Part shown: in pieces, positions 41,436 to 51,132 of the stretch
How positions within the stretch are numbered: the stretch's first letter is position 1
Layout of the letters: every line of letters starts with the position of its first letter
Assembly (NCBI RefSeq): GCF_042682045.1
Contig: NZ_JBHUGS010000002.1
Coordinates: forward strand, 992,001 to 1,056,000
Source of the DNA: Sphingomonas_R arantia
GTDB taxonomy: Bacteria; Pseudomonadota; Alphaproteobacteria; Sphingomonadales; Sphingomonadaceae
Reading direction: 5' to 3'
DNA length: 64,000 nt
Made by a program: the position numbers and the translations under genes
The notes under the pieces: model-generated
Told to the model about the DNA's origin: nothing
Databases searched by the model: none
What the model saw: only the letters and a program-made list of their open reading frames with translations

Positions 41436-42727
41436 GCAGTATGCATCTGGAGGATCTGGCCGACCAGGTCCGCCCCCGCGTCGTCTCCAGCGTCCTGCTC
41501 TGGACCATTCTCGCCTTCTTCGGCATCCTCATCCTGTGGGCGTGGTTCACGGTGCTCGACCGCTCGGTCAATGCCGAGGGGCGGATCGGCCCCACGTCGC
41601 AGCTCCAGGTCGTCTCGAACCTCGAAGGGGGCATCGTCAGCGCGATCCTCGTCCACACCGGCGAGATCGTTCGCGCGGGCGACCCGCTGATCCGGCTCGA
41701 CCAGACCAGCACGACCGCCGAACTCGGCACCGGCCGCGCCACGGTCGGCGCGCTATCGGCCAAGCTCGCCCGGCTGACCGCCGAAATGTCCGGCACCACT
41801 CCGAACTTCGGCGCCGTGCAGGGCGACAGCGGCCAGATCGCCAGCGAACGCAGCCTTTACGCATCGCGCCAGGCCGATCTGGCGAACATGATCTCCGTCG
41901 GCCAGTCGCGCATCGTTCAGTCCGAACGCGCGGTGGCCGAGGCCCGCTCCGCGCTGGAGGCCCGCATCGCCGCCCGCGATTCGAAGCGCACCGAACTGGC
42001 GCTGATCCGCCCGCTGGTCGAACGCGGCATCGAACCGCGCATCACGCTGGTCCAGACCGAAAGCGCCGCCGCGATTGCCGCCAGCGAGGCGGCCGCCGCA
42101 TCAGCGTCGCTCGCCCGCGCGCAATCCGCGGTGGCCGAGGCCCGCGCGACGCTCAGCCAGCAACGTCAGGACTGGCGGACGCGGACCAGCGACGAACTCG
42201 CTACCGCCCGCGGTGAACTCGGCACCCGGTCCGAAACCATGCCGCTGCTCGCCGATCGGCTGGCGCGCACCGTCATCCGCGCCCCCCGCGCCGGCCGCAT
42301 CAACCGCGTGCTGGTCGCCACCGTCGGTGGCACTGTTCGCCCCGGCGATCCGCTTGTCGAACTCGTCCCCAGCGACGACACGCTCGTCGTCGAGGCGATG
42401 GTGAAGCCCAAGGACATCGCCTTCGTCCGCACCGGCCAGCGCGCGAAGGTCAAGATCACCGCCTATGACAGCGCGATCTACGGCTCGCTCGACGGCCGCG
42501 TCGTCACGATCTCGCCTGACGTCACGATCGACCAGCGCACCGGCGAAGGCCACTATATCGTCCGCGTCCGCACGGACCGCGACGCGCTGCGCGACAATGC
42601 CGGCCGCGCGCTGCCGATCGGCCCCGGCATGATCGCCGACGTCAGCCTGCTCGGCGACAAGCGTTCGGTCCTGTCCTACCTCCTCACCCCCTTTACCCGC
42701 CTCCGCCAGAACGCGTTTACGGAGTAA
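41432..42727 (+). CDS. HlyD-family periplasmic adaptor of the type I secretion system
   Basis: A 431-residue membrane-fusion protein. One N-terminal helix (about residues 25-47) anchors it in the inner membrane; a lipoyl-like domain (SNLEGGIVSAILVHTGEIVR) and long coiled coils (about 110-270) follow, then a beta domain with VEAMVKPKDIAFVRTGQRAK. HlyD-type proteins bridge the ABC transporter and TolC. It overlaps the ABC gene by four bases, completing a three-gene T1SS operon. The operon ends near an intergenic palindrome. Confidence 0.93.
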   Translation: MSSMHLEDLADQVRPRVVSSVLLWTILAFFGILILWAWFTVLDRSVNAEGRIGPTSQLQVVSNLEGGIVSAILVHTGEIVRAGDPLIRLDQTSTTAELGTGRATVGALSAKLARLTAEMSGTTPNFGAVQGDSGQIASERSLYASRQADLANMISVGQSRIVQSERAVAEARSALEARIAARDSKRTELALIRPLVERGIEPRITLVQTESAAAIAASEAAAASASLARAQSAVAEARATLSQQRQDWRTRTSDELATARGELGTRSETMPLLADRLARTVIRAPRAGRINRVLVATVGGTVRPGDPLVELVPSDDTLVVEAMVKPKDIAFVRTGQRAKVKITAYDSAIYGSLDGRVVTISPDVTIDQRTGEGHYIVRVRTDRDALRDNAGRALPIGPGMIADVSLLGDKRSVLSYLLTPFTRLRQNAFTE

Positions 42728-42751
42728 GAATACCGGTCGCGGTTCCCGTTG

Positions 42752-42770
42752 CCCCGGACTTGATCCGGGG
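42752..42770. repeat. Short palindromic repeat (CCCCGGA core)
   Basis: CCCCGGA-CTTGA-TCCGGGG is a palindrome 25 bp after the HlyD stop. The CCCCGGACTTGATCCGGGG element is a widespread intergenic repeat in alphaproteobacteria. It could serve as a terminator of the T1SS operon. Confidence 0.7.
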
Positions 42771-42850
42771 CCCCGCTGCCTCCCGACGCCACATATTGAG
42801 CACAGACAGTCGGAACCACACCCACCGCTTCGCCCAAACACGCCAACGCC

Positions 42851-42908
42851 GTTCGGTTCGAGCCTGTCGAGAACCCTGCGCGGCGTTCCCGACAGGCTCG
42901 GACCAAAC
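42851..42908. repeat. Imperfect inverted repeat (CCTGTCG core)
   Basis: Arms at 42851-42874 and 42885-42908 are reverse complements with four mismatches and a 10-bp loop, each including GAGCCTGTCGA-type sequence seen as an intergenic repeat in sphingomonads. It lies between the T1SS operon and the convergent hydrolase gene. Confidence 0.7.
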
Positions 42909-42939
42909 GGAACGGTGGTCACGCTCCAACCTGAACGGC

Positions 42940-43770
42940 TCAGTCCGGCAGCGCCTCCACCGGCACACCCCGATACCGGATCAGCAAAGGCACGGTCAGC
43001 GTCGCGGCGCATGAAATGCCATGTTCCCACAACCCGTCCTCGCCCCACGCATCGCCGTGGTCGCCGCACAGCAGGATCGTCGCATGCGCGAACCGCGCCA
43101 GCAGCGGCGCGATCTGCCGGTCGAGATATTCGCACGCCAGCCGCTGGCGATGCGCGCAGTCTGCACGGCGATCGACGGTCTGGAACGGCACGCACGGATT
43201 GTCGGCCGCCGCCCAGTCCGCGCCCTCGAAATGATAGGGCACATGCGTCTCGCCCAGGTTCAGGAACACGAACTGGTCCGCCGCAGTCGACGCCTCGATC
43301 TGCGCTTCGATCCAGGCGACCTGCTCACCGGCATGTTGCGAGAACTGGAACGACCCGAACCCCTGCCGCAACGTCCCCGACACCGCGGTCGCGGGATCGA
43401 ACCAGCCCATCGCCGCCGATCCGATCGTGTCATAGCCCGCGTTGCGAAACCCATCCGGAATGTCCGCACCGTCCACCGCGAATCCCGGCTGGCTCAACCC
43501 GGGATGCCCCGCCGCCGCCAGTCTGAAGAGCCGGCCGAGCTTGGGATTCAGGAAGCGCTTCTTCAACGCCGCCACCCCCGGCGTGAACCCGACGAACATC
43601 GCCGCATGCGACCCATAGGTGAAATGCGACGGCGCCTGCGCCGCGTACAGCGCCGACACCGATTTCAACGCCGGTGCATCGGCCGCGGCAAAGCTGTCAT
43701 ACCGGCATGAATCGAGCGTGACGAACAACACGCTGCCATCGGAAATCGTCCGGAGGGTCCTGTCCTGCAC
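42940..43770 (-). CDS. Alkaline-phosphatase-superfamily hydrolase (STM4013-like)
   Basis: A 276-residue soluble protein of the sulfatase/alkaline phosphatase superfamily. The metal-binding N-terminal LFVTLDSCRYDSF and the later LLCGDHGDAWGEDGLWEHG are the superfamily ends of the active site, and HFTYGSHAAMFVGFTPG supplies another conserved segment. The length and motifs fit the STM4013/SEN3800 family, whose substrate is unknown. It has no signal peptide, so it is likely cytoplasmic. It is separated by about 190 bp from the nuclease gene on the same strand. Function is not assignable. Confidence 0.6.
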   Translation of the reverse strand: MQDRTLRTISDGSVLFVTLDSCRYDSFAAADAPALKSVSALYAAQAPSHFTYGSHAAMFVGFTPGVAALKKRFLNPKLGRLFRLAAAGHPGLSQPGFAVDGADIPDGFRNAGYDTIGSAAMGWFDPATAVSGTLRQGFGSFQFSQHAGEQVAWIEAQIEASTAADQFVFLNLGETHVPYHFEGADWAAADNPCVPFQTVDRRADCAHRQRLACEYLDRQIAPLLARFAHATILLCGDHGDAWGEDGLWEHGISCAATLTVPLLIRYRGVPVEALPD

Positions 43771-43959
43771 CGCGCTACTCTCCCCTCACCGGGACATCAG
43801 CGCGCCGGGTTTGGAAAGCATAACGCTGTTCCACGCGACGCAGGAAGCGCCAATAACGAATCGGGGCGGCAACCGGCGCTTCCGCCGATCACCACCCCGC
43901 CCGAACCCGACCGCCGCCGTGGATATCCCACCGCGGTCACCCTTTTCAACGTGTCACCA

Positions 43960-46900
43960 TCACCCGAAGACGATGTCGCTCTGCACGATCGCATTCTCGC
44001 CGGTGAAGGCGATCCGCATGTCGAACACGTCGTCGCCGCCGAGGTCCACGTTCAGGAAGGTCATGCCGTCGCTGTTCGTGATCTCGAACACCGACTGCAT
44101 GTTGGCGAGGCCGGTCAGGTCGACGGTGTCGAACCCGGACTGGAAATCGCCGACGATGTCGTACGCCGCGATCGTGGAGTCCGCCGCGATGACGAAGCGG
44201 AAGCTGTCCGCCCCGGCCCCGCCGAACAGGATGTCGCTGCCCACGCCACCCTGAAGCATGTCCGACCCGTCGTCGCCCGACAGCGTATCGTCGTCGCGGC
44301 CGCCGTACAGCGAGTCATCGCCCAGCCCGCCGAACAGACGATCGGCATCCTGGTTGCCATACAACATGTCGTTGCCCTCACCACCGTTCAGCGTGTCGAC
44401 GCCGAACCCACCGGTCAGCATGTCGTCGCCGGCCAGCCCGGTCAGCGTGTTCGCGCCGCCGTCACCGGTCAGCACGTCGCCATAGGTGCTGCCGATCAGC
44501 CCCTCGAACCCGACCAGCGTGTCGCTGCCGATCCCGGTGCTCTGCGCCCCGTTCTGCAACAGCAGAGAGACGGTCACGCCCTGCGTGGCGTTGGCATAAG
44601 CCGCGCTGTCGATCCCGTCGCCACCGGTCAGCGTGTTCGTGCCGCGGCCGCCTTCCAGCATGTCGTCGCCCGTGCCGCCGGTCAGCGTGTCGTCGCCCTG
44701 GCCGCCGAACAGCATGTCGGCCCCGTCGCCGCCGTCGATCGTATCGGCATCCTGATTGCCGTACAGCACGTCGTCGCCGCCACCACCGACGATCGTGTCG
44801 GCCCCCAGCCCGCCGCTGATGCGATTGGCGAACTGGTCACCGGTCAGCGTATCGGCGAAGTTGCTGCCCAGCAGGTTCTCGATCGACACGAGCGTATCGC
44901 TGCCCGCGCCGCCGGTATCCTGCGTGCCGACGACGCGCAGGTCGACCGTCACCGGCCCCGCCGCGTTGAAGTAGGTCGCGGTGTCGGTGCCCTCGCCACC
45001 GTCGATGACGTCGTCACCGCGGCCGCCTTCCAGGGTGTCGTCGCCTTCGCCGCCCGACAGGTTGTCATTGTCCTGCCCGCCGTACAGCGTGTCGTCGCCG
45101 GCCCCACCGGCCAGGACGTCGGCGCCCTGGTTGCCGAACAGCGTGTCGTTGCCCTCGCCGCCCGACAGATTGTCGTTCCCGGCCAGGCCGGTCAGCGTGT
45201 CGTTCCCGGCCAGACCCTGCAACGTGTCGTTGCCGATCGTCCCGGTCAGCTGGTCGTCGCCAGCAGTCCCCGGCACGCGCGGGATCGCCAGCACGGCCAC
45301 GACCTGGTCATGGTCGGTCGCGCGGCCCACCGAGTCCGGCTGCTCCGCATTGTAATGGACGACGTCGAACGCCGCGCCGTTGGCCAGGCCACCGGTGACC
45401 AGGATGTTGTCGAACGCCTGGACATTGCCCTCGAACAGGTAGGAATAACGCTCCTCGGTCGGCAGCGTGTCGTACAGGTTGGTCAGCACCCCGCCGGCGG
45501 TCAGCGCCTGCTGGCCGTCCTCATAATAATAGCCGTTGAAGTCGCCCAGCACCGCGATGTTGAGCGCCGGGTTCGCCGCAAGCAGACCGTCGACATAGGT
45601 CCGCAGCTGCGTGTTCTGCGCGGTGCGCGCACCGTCACCGGCCTGGGCCGGCGGCTGCGTGTCGCCGAACAGCGCGTCCGACCCGCCGCGCGACGTGAAG
45701 TGGACGTTGATCGCCGTCACGGTCTGACCATTGAACGAGAAGTCGGCCGCCAGCGGCGAACGCGTCCCCGCATAGGCCGACCCGGGCACCGCAACCGCGC
45801 TGTCGGCGATGTAGCTGACCCGGTCGGTGTTGTAGAGGAAGCCGTTGCGGATGTTGCCACCCGGCTCGCCACCGGTCGAATTCGCCGTCGTCGGCGCAAC
45901 CTCGACATAGCCATAGTTGCCGCCGCCGGCCGCCGCGATCGCGTCGATCAGCAGCTGGGCCGTCGCCGCACCGGACAGGTCGGATCCGTTGCCGGCGCCG
46001 TCCGCATCCTGGATTTCCTGCAGGCCGATGATGTCCGGTGCCTGAAGCGCGTAGACGATCTCCTCGGCGATCAGTGTGAACTTCGCCGCACCGTCGGTCG
46101 GGTCGAGATTTTCGACGTTGAAGCTGGCGATCGACACATGGTCCGCGCTGCCGACCAGTTCGGTCGTCTCACGCTCGGGTAGCGCCACGTCGTTCACGAC
46201 GGTCACCGCCTCGGTGACGAGCACCTCATAAGTCGAGAAGGCATAGTTCATGATGCCGGTGACGCTGCCCAGCTGGTCGCCCTGGGTGTGCGCCGGTGCG
46301 TAACCGGCGAACAGGTCCGTGTCGGCGTCGATCTGGAGACGCTCGGGATTGTCGTCGCCTTCCGACAGCGTGATGCCACCGCGCTCGTTCAGCCCGGTCG
46401 CGCCTTCGCCGTTCGATGCCACGACGAACGTCTCGCCGAACTCGTTGGTCGCCGCGACGACCTGCGGACGGTCGACCGTCACGCGCATGCCCTCCATGCT
46501 CTCGTAAAAGTCGATCCCGTCCAGGTCCGGATCGAACGAGGTCAGGTTGTCGTCGTCGATCACTTCCGACGGCGCCAGCCGCCCGCCGATGCCGATCAGC
46601 ACCGCTTCGGGCAGGGCATTGTTCTGCGACACGACTTCGATCGTGGTCGGCGTCGTGATCTCGGTCACGCTCAGCGAGCCCGCGCCCGCAACATATTCCG
46701 TAACCGTGCCGGTGACGTTCAGCAGGTCGCCGATCGCGACGGTCGGCCGCGTGCTGGTGAACACCAGCACCGCATCCGACGTGTCGTTGTCGCCGTCGCC
46801 GGTCGCGGTCTGGATGTAGAAGCCGTTATTGTCGACGGCGGTCACGATGCCGCTCGTCGTGATGACCTGGCCGGCATATTCCGACCGGTGGCCGGCACCC

Positions 46901-49356
46901 TGGATGTCGTAGATTTCCAGGTTCAGCGGGTCGTCATTGACGATCGTGCCGACCGCCGTGTCGTCCGCGATGCTGATGTTGCCGACCGGGTTGGTCAGCT
47001 GCACGGTCAGCGTCTCGTTCAACTCGCCGATCACGTCACCGTTCACGTCGATCACGATCCGCTGCGACGACACGCCCTCGGCAAAGTTCACCGTGCCGGT
47101 CAGCGCGGTGTTCGCGCCGATGTCGTTCCCGTCGATCCCGCCGGCGGTCAGGTTGATCGCATAGTCGACCGAGGCCGCCGTGGCGCTGCCGCCCGCGCGG
47201 GTGACCGTGAACACCAGCTGCGACGTGCCGCTATTGCCCTCGACCACGCTCGTATCGCCGATCCGCACGACGCCCGCTGCGTTGGCGGACAGGAAGTTCT
47301 GACCCGTGTTGATCGCGCCGAACGTATTCTGCTGGGCATTCACCCAGGTGAAGTCGCTCGCATTGGCGCCGTCACCGGCCAGCTGCAGCGAGAAACCGTC
47401 CGCGACGCCTTCTTCGGCCACGCCGATATCGGTGCTGGTCAGGCCCGCCGCGGCACCCGCCGTCGCGGTGAACGTGCCTTCGTAGGACAGGAACTGCACC
47501 ACCTGCGCACCAGGTGCGACCAGCGCGATTGCGTCGGGCGACCCGTTCTGGATGCCGGCGACCGCAAAAGATAGCGTGCCGTAACCATCGTCCTGATTGG
47601 CGATCACGCCGCTCAGCGCTTGCGTCGCATACACGCCGCCGCCATTGCCGTTGTAGAACACCAGCGACCAGCCGGTCAGGTCGGTGCCCGCGAGACCCGC
47701 GACCTCGACAGCCTCGCCCGCGTCGGTGCCGGCGTCGTCATAATGGATTTCGTTGATGAACACGCTTGGCGTGTCGTCGTTGCGGATCGTGCCGGTCGCG
47801 CTGGCGTCGGTCAGCGTCACGCCGACCGGATCGGACAGCGTCACGCCGAACGTCTCGTCGCCTTCGAAGCGAACATCGCCGGCAACCTGCACGACGATCG
47901 TCGCGGTCGTCGCGCCATCGGCGAAGTCGACCGTGCCGGTGAGCGCCTGCGTCGCCAGATCGTCGGCCGCCGCGGTCCCGTTCAGCTGGATCGTGTAGTT
48001 CGCCGAACCCACGCCCGTGCTGCCCCCGTCGCGCGTGACGGTGAAGGTCAGCGCGGTGCTGCCGCTCGCCCCTTCGAAGGCCGCCGCGTCGGCGATCGAC
48101 AGCGTGCCGGCCGAACCCGCAACGTCGTCGTTCGTGATCGTGCCGGTCGCGCTGCCGTCCGCGATCGTCGCGCCGACGGTCGAAGTGGTCAGCGTCACGC
48201 CGAACGTCTCGTCGCCCTCGACCAGCACGTCGCCGTTCAGCAGGACCGTGATGGTCTGGCTGGTCTGGCCGTCCGCGAACACCACGGTGCCGCCGGTCGC
48301 GTCCAGATCGGCCGCGTCCGCGGTGCCGTTCAGGTCGATGGCATAGGCCAGTTCGACGGTGCCGGTGCTGCTGTCCGTCCGCGTGACCGTGAAGGTCAGC
48401 TGCGTCGTGCCGGCATTGCCCTCGGCCACCGCGGCGTCCGCGATCGCGAAGGTGCCGACCGCCGGTGCAGCATCGTCGTTCAGGATCGTGCCGGTCGCGG
48501 TCGCGTCGCCGATCGTGCCGATGCTGGCGTCGGACAGCGTGACGGTGAACGTCTCGTCCTGTTCGAACACGGTGTCGCCGTTCGCCGCGACCGTGATCCG
48601 CGCCTCGGTCTGGCCGTCCGCGAACGTCACCTGGCCGGTCAGCGCGCCGGACAGGTCGTCCGCGCCCGCGGTCCCGGTGGCGACCGTGTAGGTCAGCGTC
48701 GCCGCACCCGTGCTGCCGCCGGTGCGCTGCACGACGAATTCGATGGCGGTCGTGCCGGCATTGCCCTCTGCCGCCTGCACGTCGCCGATCGCGAAGCTGC
48801 CCGCCTCACCCGCGGCGGTCACCGTGAAGCCGGCGGGATAGGTCACGCCGGCCGTGTCGTTCTGCGTCCAGAGCGTCTCGTCGGCGATGTTCGCCAGGAT
48901 CTCCGCACGCGTGCCGCCGAGCGGTCCGGTATAGGCGGCATTGTCGGCGCCGAACGCCAGCGCGGTTTCGCCAAACGTCAGACCGGTCGGCACGGCGGAG
49001 GTGTTGGAATTGCCCGCGTCGGCTGCATAGGCCGCGTTGCCGTCCGCGAAATCGACGGCATACAGCAACGTCGGCTCGGTAGCGGACCCGGTATAGGCGA
49101 TGATCTGGTCACCGCTGGTCGATGGGTTGAAGGTGCCGGTGACGTTGACCGTTACGACCGTCCCGATCGCAGTGCCGGCCGGCACGACATAGCTCGACGT
49201 GCCTTCGCCCCCGCGGAAGCCACCGGCCGCCAGCCAGCCATTGTCGGTGAAATTGATCGTCTGCCCGGACAGGTCCGCCAGGATCACGAACGAGAAGGAT
49301 TTGACCCCCGTATCCGCACCATAACCAACGATCGCGATATCACCGACTTGCGCCAT
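43960..49356 (-). CDS. ExeM/NucH-type extracellular nuclease with Calx-beta and RTX repeats
   Basis: A 1798-residue secreted protein, no signal peptide. Approximate order: an N-terminal beta domain (1-180), three Calx-beta repeats (about 184, 302 and 417; each starts IGD/IAD and has EGNAGT), a lamin-tail domain (531-690, INEIHYDDAGTDAGEAVEV), a fourth Calx-beta (695-800), an OB-like region (811-1065, IYDIQGAGHRSEYAG), an endonuclease/exonuclease/phosphatase domain (1070-1355) with IASFNVENLDP, GLQEIQDAD, INVHFTSRGG, LGDFNGYY and ATDHDQVVAVL, then RTX repeats and a serralysin-type C-terminal module ending IVFG. ExeM/NucH enzymes degrade extracellular DNA. Likely T1SS cargo. Confidence 0.92.
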   Translation of the reverse strand: MAQVGDIAIVGYGADTGVKSFSFVILADLSGQTINFTDNGWLAAGGFRGGEGTSSYVVPAGTAIGTVVTVNVTGTFNPSTSGDQIIAYTGSATEPTLLYAVDFADGNAAYAADAGNSNTSAVPTGLTFGETALAFGADNAAYTGPLGGTRAEILANIADETLWTQNDTAGVTYPAGFTVTAAGEAGSFAIGDVQAAEGNAGTTAIEFVVQRTGGSTGAATLTYTVATGTAGADDLSGALTGQVTFADGQTEARITVAANGDTVFEQDETFTVTLSDASIGTIGDATATGTILNDDAAPAVGTFAIADAAVAEGNAGTTQLTFTVTRTDSSTGTVELAYAIDLNGTADAADLDATGGTVVFADGQTSQTITVLLNGDVLVEGDETFGVTLTTSTVGATIADGSATGTITNDDVAGSAGTLSIADAAAFEGASGSTALTFTVTRDGGSTGVGSANYTIQLNGTAAADDLATQALTGTVDFADGATTATIVVQVAGDVRFEGDETFGVTLSDPVGVTLTDASATGTIRNDDTPSVFINEIHYDDAGTDAGEAVEVAGLAGTDLTGWSLVFYNGNGGGVYATQALSGVIANQDDGYGTLSFAVAGIQNGSPDAIALVAPGAQVVQFLSYEGTFTATAGAAAGLTSTDIGVAEEGVADGFSLQLAGDGANASDFTWVNAQQNTFGAINTGQNFLSANAAGVVRIGDTSVVEGNSGTSQLVFTVTRAGGSATAASVDYAINLTAGGIDGNDIGANTALTGTVNFAEGVSSQRIVIDVNGDVIGELNETLTVQLTNPVGNISIADDTAVGTIVNDDPLNLEIYDIQGAGHRSEYAGQVITTSGIVTAVDNNGFYIQTATGDGDNDTSDAVLVFTSTRPTVAIGDLLNVTGTVTEYVAGAGSLSVTEITTPTTIEVVSQNNALPEAVLIGIGGRLAPSEVIDDDNLTSFDPDLDGIDFYESMEGMRVTVDRPQVVAATNEFGETFVVASNGEGATGLNERGGITLSEGDDNPERLQIDADTDLFAGYAPAHTQGDQLGSVTGIMNYAFSTYEVLVTEAVTVVNDVALPERETTELVGSADHVSIASFNVENLDPTDGAAKFTLIAEEIVYALQAPDIIGLQEIQDADGAGNGSDLSGAATAQLLIDAIAAAGGGNYGYVEVAPTTANSTGGEPGGNIRNGFLYNTDRVSYIADSAVAVPGSAYAGTRSPLAADFSFNGQTVTAINVHFTSRGGSDALFGDTQPPAQAGDGARTAQNTQLRTYVDGLLAANPALNIAVLGDFNGYYYEDGQQALTAGGVLTNLYDTLPTEERYSYLFEGNVQAFDNILVTGGLANGAAFDVVHYNAEQPDSVGRATDHDQVVAVLAIPRVPGTAGDDQLTGTIGNDTLQGLAGNDTLTGLAGNDNLSGGEGNDTLFGNQGADVLAGGAGDDTLYGGQDNDNLSGGEGDDTLEGGRGDDVIDGGEGTDTATYFNAAGPVTVDLRVVGTQDTGGAGSDTLVSIENLLGSNFADTLTGDQFANRISGGLGADTIVGGGGDDVLYGNQDADTIDGGDGADMLFGGQGDDTLTGGTGDDMLEGGRGTNTLTGGDGIDSAAYANATQGVTVSLLLQNGAQSTGIGSDTLVGFEGLIGSTYGDVLTGDGGANTLTGLAGDDMLTGGFGVDTLNGGEGNDMLYGNQDADRLFGGLGDDSLYGGRDDDTLSGDDGSDMLQGGVGSDILFGGAGADSFRFVIAADSTIAAYDIVGDFQSGFDTVDLTGLANMQSVFEITNSDGMTFLNVDLGGDDVFDMRIAFTGENAIVQSDIVFG

Positions 49357-49588
49357 GCCCAGTTTTCCTCACCTGCGCCGGACCCTGAAATATCGGACGC
49401 ACGAAGGCGGCATGCCTCCGTGCGTCCTGTCCGGTCCGAACTATGGTGAATACCCCTGTCAGCGCCGTGCAACAGTTTCATGACAACGCCGTAATGTCGC
49501 GGTCGGGGCGTGAATCCCAAAATGGGGCAGTTTTCATAAGGTTAGGACAGGCACCGGCGGGCAGCGGCACCTGTCCCGATCCGGGCCG

Positions 49589-50716
49589 TTACCCCCAGAA
49601 CACGTCGCTGGCGACGACGGAGTCGATCCCCGCCACCATGATCTCCATGTCGGCGACACCATCGCCCAGCAGGTCGACCGAAATCAGGCTGTTCCCGCCG
49701 ATATTCTCGATCGACAGCGTATCGAACGCGCTCATGCGCAGCATGGACAGGTCGATCCGGTCGCTGCCGCTCACGAAATCGAGGATCATGTCGCCGGCCC
49801 CGACCTCGGAATCCGCCGCCTGCATGAACCGGAAATTGTCCGCGCCCAGGCCACCGGTCGTGACGTCGGCGCCCAGTCCGCCCTGGATCAGGTCGTTGCC
49901 GCCGCCGCCGTCGAGCGTATCCTCGGACTGGCCGCCGAACAGCGAGTCGGCGCCTTCGCCACCAGACAGCGTGTCGCGACCGAGGTTACCGAACACCGTG
50001 TCGTTGCCATCGCCGCCGAACAGCGCGTCGATGCCGTCGCCGCCGTTCAGCGTGTCGTCGCCCGCGGCGCCGAACAGCAGGTCGTTGCCGGCCTGACCGA
50101 ACAGATTGTCCGCACCTTCGCCGCCGTCCAGCCGGTTATCGTACCGGTCGCCGACCAGCGTGTCGGCGAACCGCGTGCCGACCAGGTTCTCGAACCCGAG
50201 GAGCAGGTCGGACCCGGCCGCACCGGTATTCTGGAACTCACCCTGCAGTTCCAGGCTGACCACCACGCCGCTGCCGACAGTGGCCGTCGAATAGCCGGCC
50301 GTATCGCCGCTGCCGTCGATCAGGCCCAGCACGCCACCGCCGTCGAGCGTATCGTTGCCGAGGCCGCCCTCGATCGTGTCGGACCCGAGCCCGCCGCTGA
50401 TGATGTCGTCGCCCTGCCCGCCGAACAACAGGTCCGATCCGCTGCCGCCGTCGAGGAAATCGTTGCCGATATTGCCGTACAGCGTGTCGTTGCCGCTGCC
50501 GCCGTTGATCGTGTCGTTGCCGCCGTTGCCGGTGATCCGGTCGTTGCCGCCCAGACCGGAGATCAGTTCCCCGTCCGCGCCGCCGACGATGGTGTCGTTC
50601 CCTTCGGTGCCGAAGATCGGCAGCGTGATGAGGGCCGCTTCCGCCACCGGGGCGACCGCGGAAATGTTCGAGTTCAGGCTGATGCCAAATTGGGAACGCG
50701 TAACTTTCACAACCAT
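49589..50716 (-). CDS. Small RTX calcium-binding protein
   Basis: A 375-residue protein that is almost entirely RTX. A short head (residues 1-35) is followed by repeats such as GGNDTINGGSGNDTLYG and GGDGNDTVFGNLG in two blocks around an adhesin-like stretch near residues 140-185. The last 75 residues match the serralysin C-terminal module (NFRFMQAADSEVGAGDMILD) and end VVASDVFWG, similar to the IVFG end of the nuclease. No catalytic domain is seen, so it may be an adhesin or surface coat component. Its start lies near the divergent porin gene. Confidence 0.85.
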   Translation of the reverse strand: MVVKVTRSQFGISLNSNISAVAPVAEAALITLPIFGTEGNDTIVGGADGELISGLGGNDRITGNGGNDTINGGSGNDTLYGNIGNDFLDGGSGSDLLFGGQGDDIISGGLGSDTIEGGLGNDTLDGGGVLGLIDGSGDTAGYSTATVGSGVVVSLELQGEFQNTGAAGSDLLLGFENLVGTRFADTLVGDRYDNRLDGGEGADNLFGQAGNDLLFGAAGDDTLNGGDGIDALFGGDGNDTVFGNLGRDTLSGGEGADSLFGGQSEDTLDGGGGNDLIQGGLGADVTTGGLGADNFRFMQAADSEVGAGDMILDFVSGSDRIDLSMLRMSAFDTLSIENIGGNSLISVDLLGDGVADMEIMVAGIDSVVASDVFWG

Positions 50717-51132
50717 CTCTCCTGGTTCCGGGCACGCCAGTTCTGCCGCGCCAACAGATGCACAATCTGGACAAATCGTCTTAACGAAGTCAACAAAACC
50801 GGCGTCGCAATAGTGTCGGCTACACTATACCTTCGTCTCTTTTAGATGGGTAACACATCATTAACCGATCTCGCTAAGTCTGTTCCGTGACCATTTGATT
50901 TCCATGGAGCGTATCGCGCTCGATGGCCTACTTGCAGAACTAGCCTGAGCGAGGACCGCTTGGGCCGATCGGCCTCCGAAAGCGGATCGGACAACCGGCA
51001 AAATCCGCAATTCATATGCAATCGCTATGCGGCGCGTCGGAATCGATCTCGATTTGCAACGCGGCGCCGCCCTAATTGCGCGTCCTTGAGGCGCCGCGAA
51101 TATTCTGCGGCCGCCATCGGCAGGGGCCACGC
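50717..51132. other. Divergent intergenic region, RTX protein to porin
   Basis: 416 bp. Base composition drops clearly below the genome level between 50770 and 51050, matching promoters for the minus-strand RTX gene and the plus-strand porin/kdp genes. No gene or recognised operator was found. Confidence 0.5.

Noticed and set aside
44200..45300. Possible CRISPR-like or tandem repeat array
   Set aside because: The periodicity is the nonapeptide RTX coding repeat inside an open reading frame, with degenerate units and no spacers.
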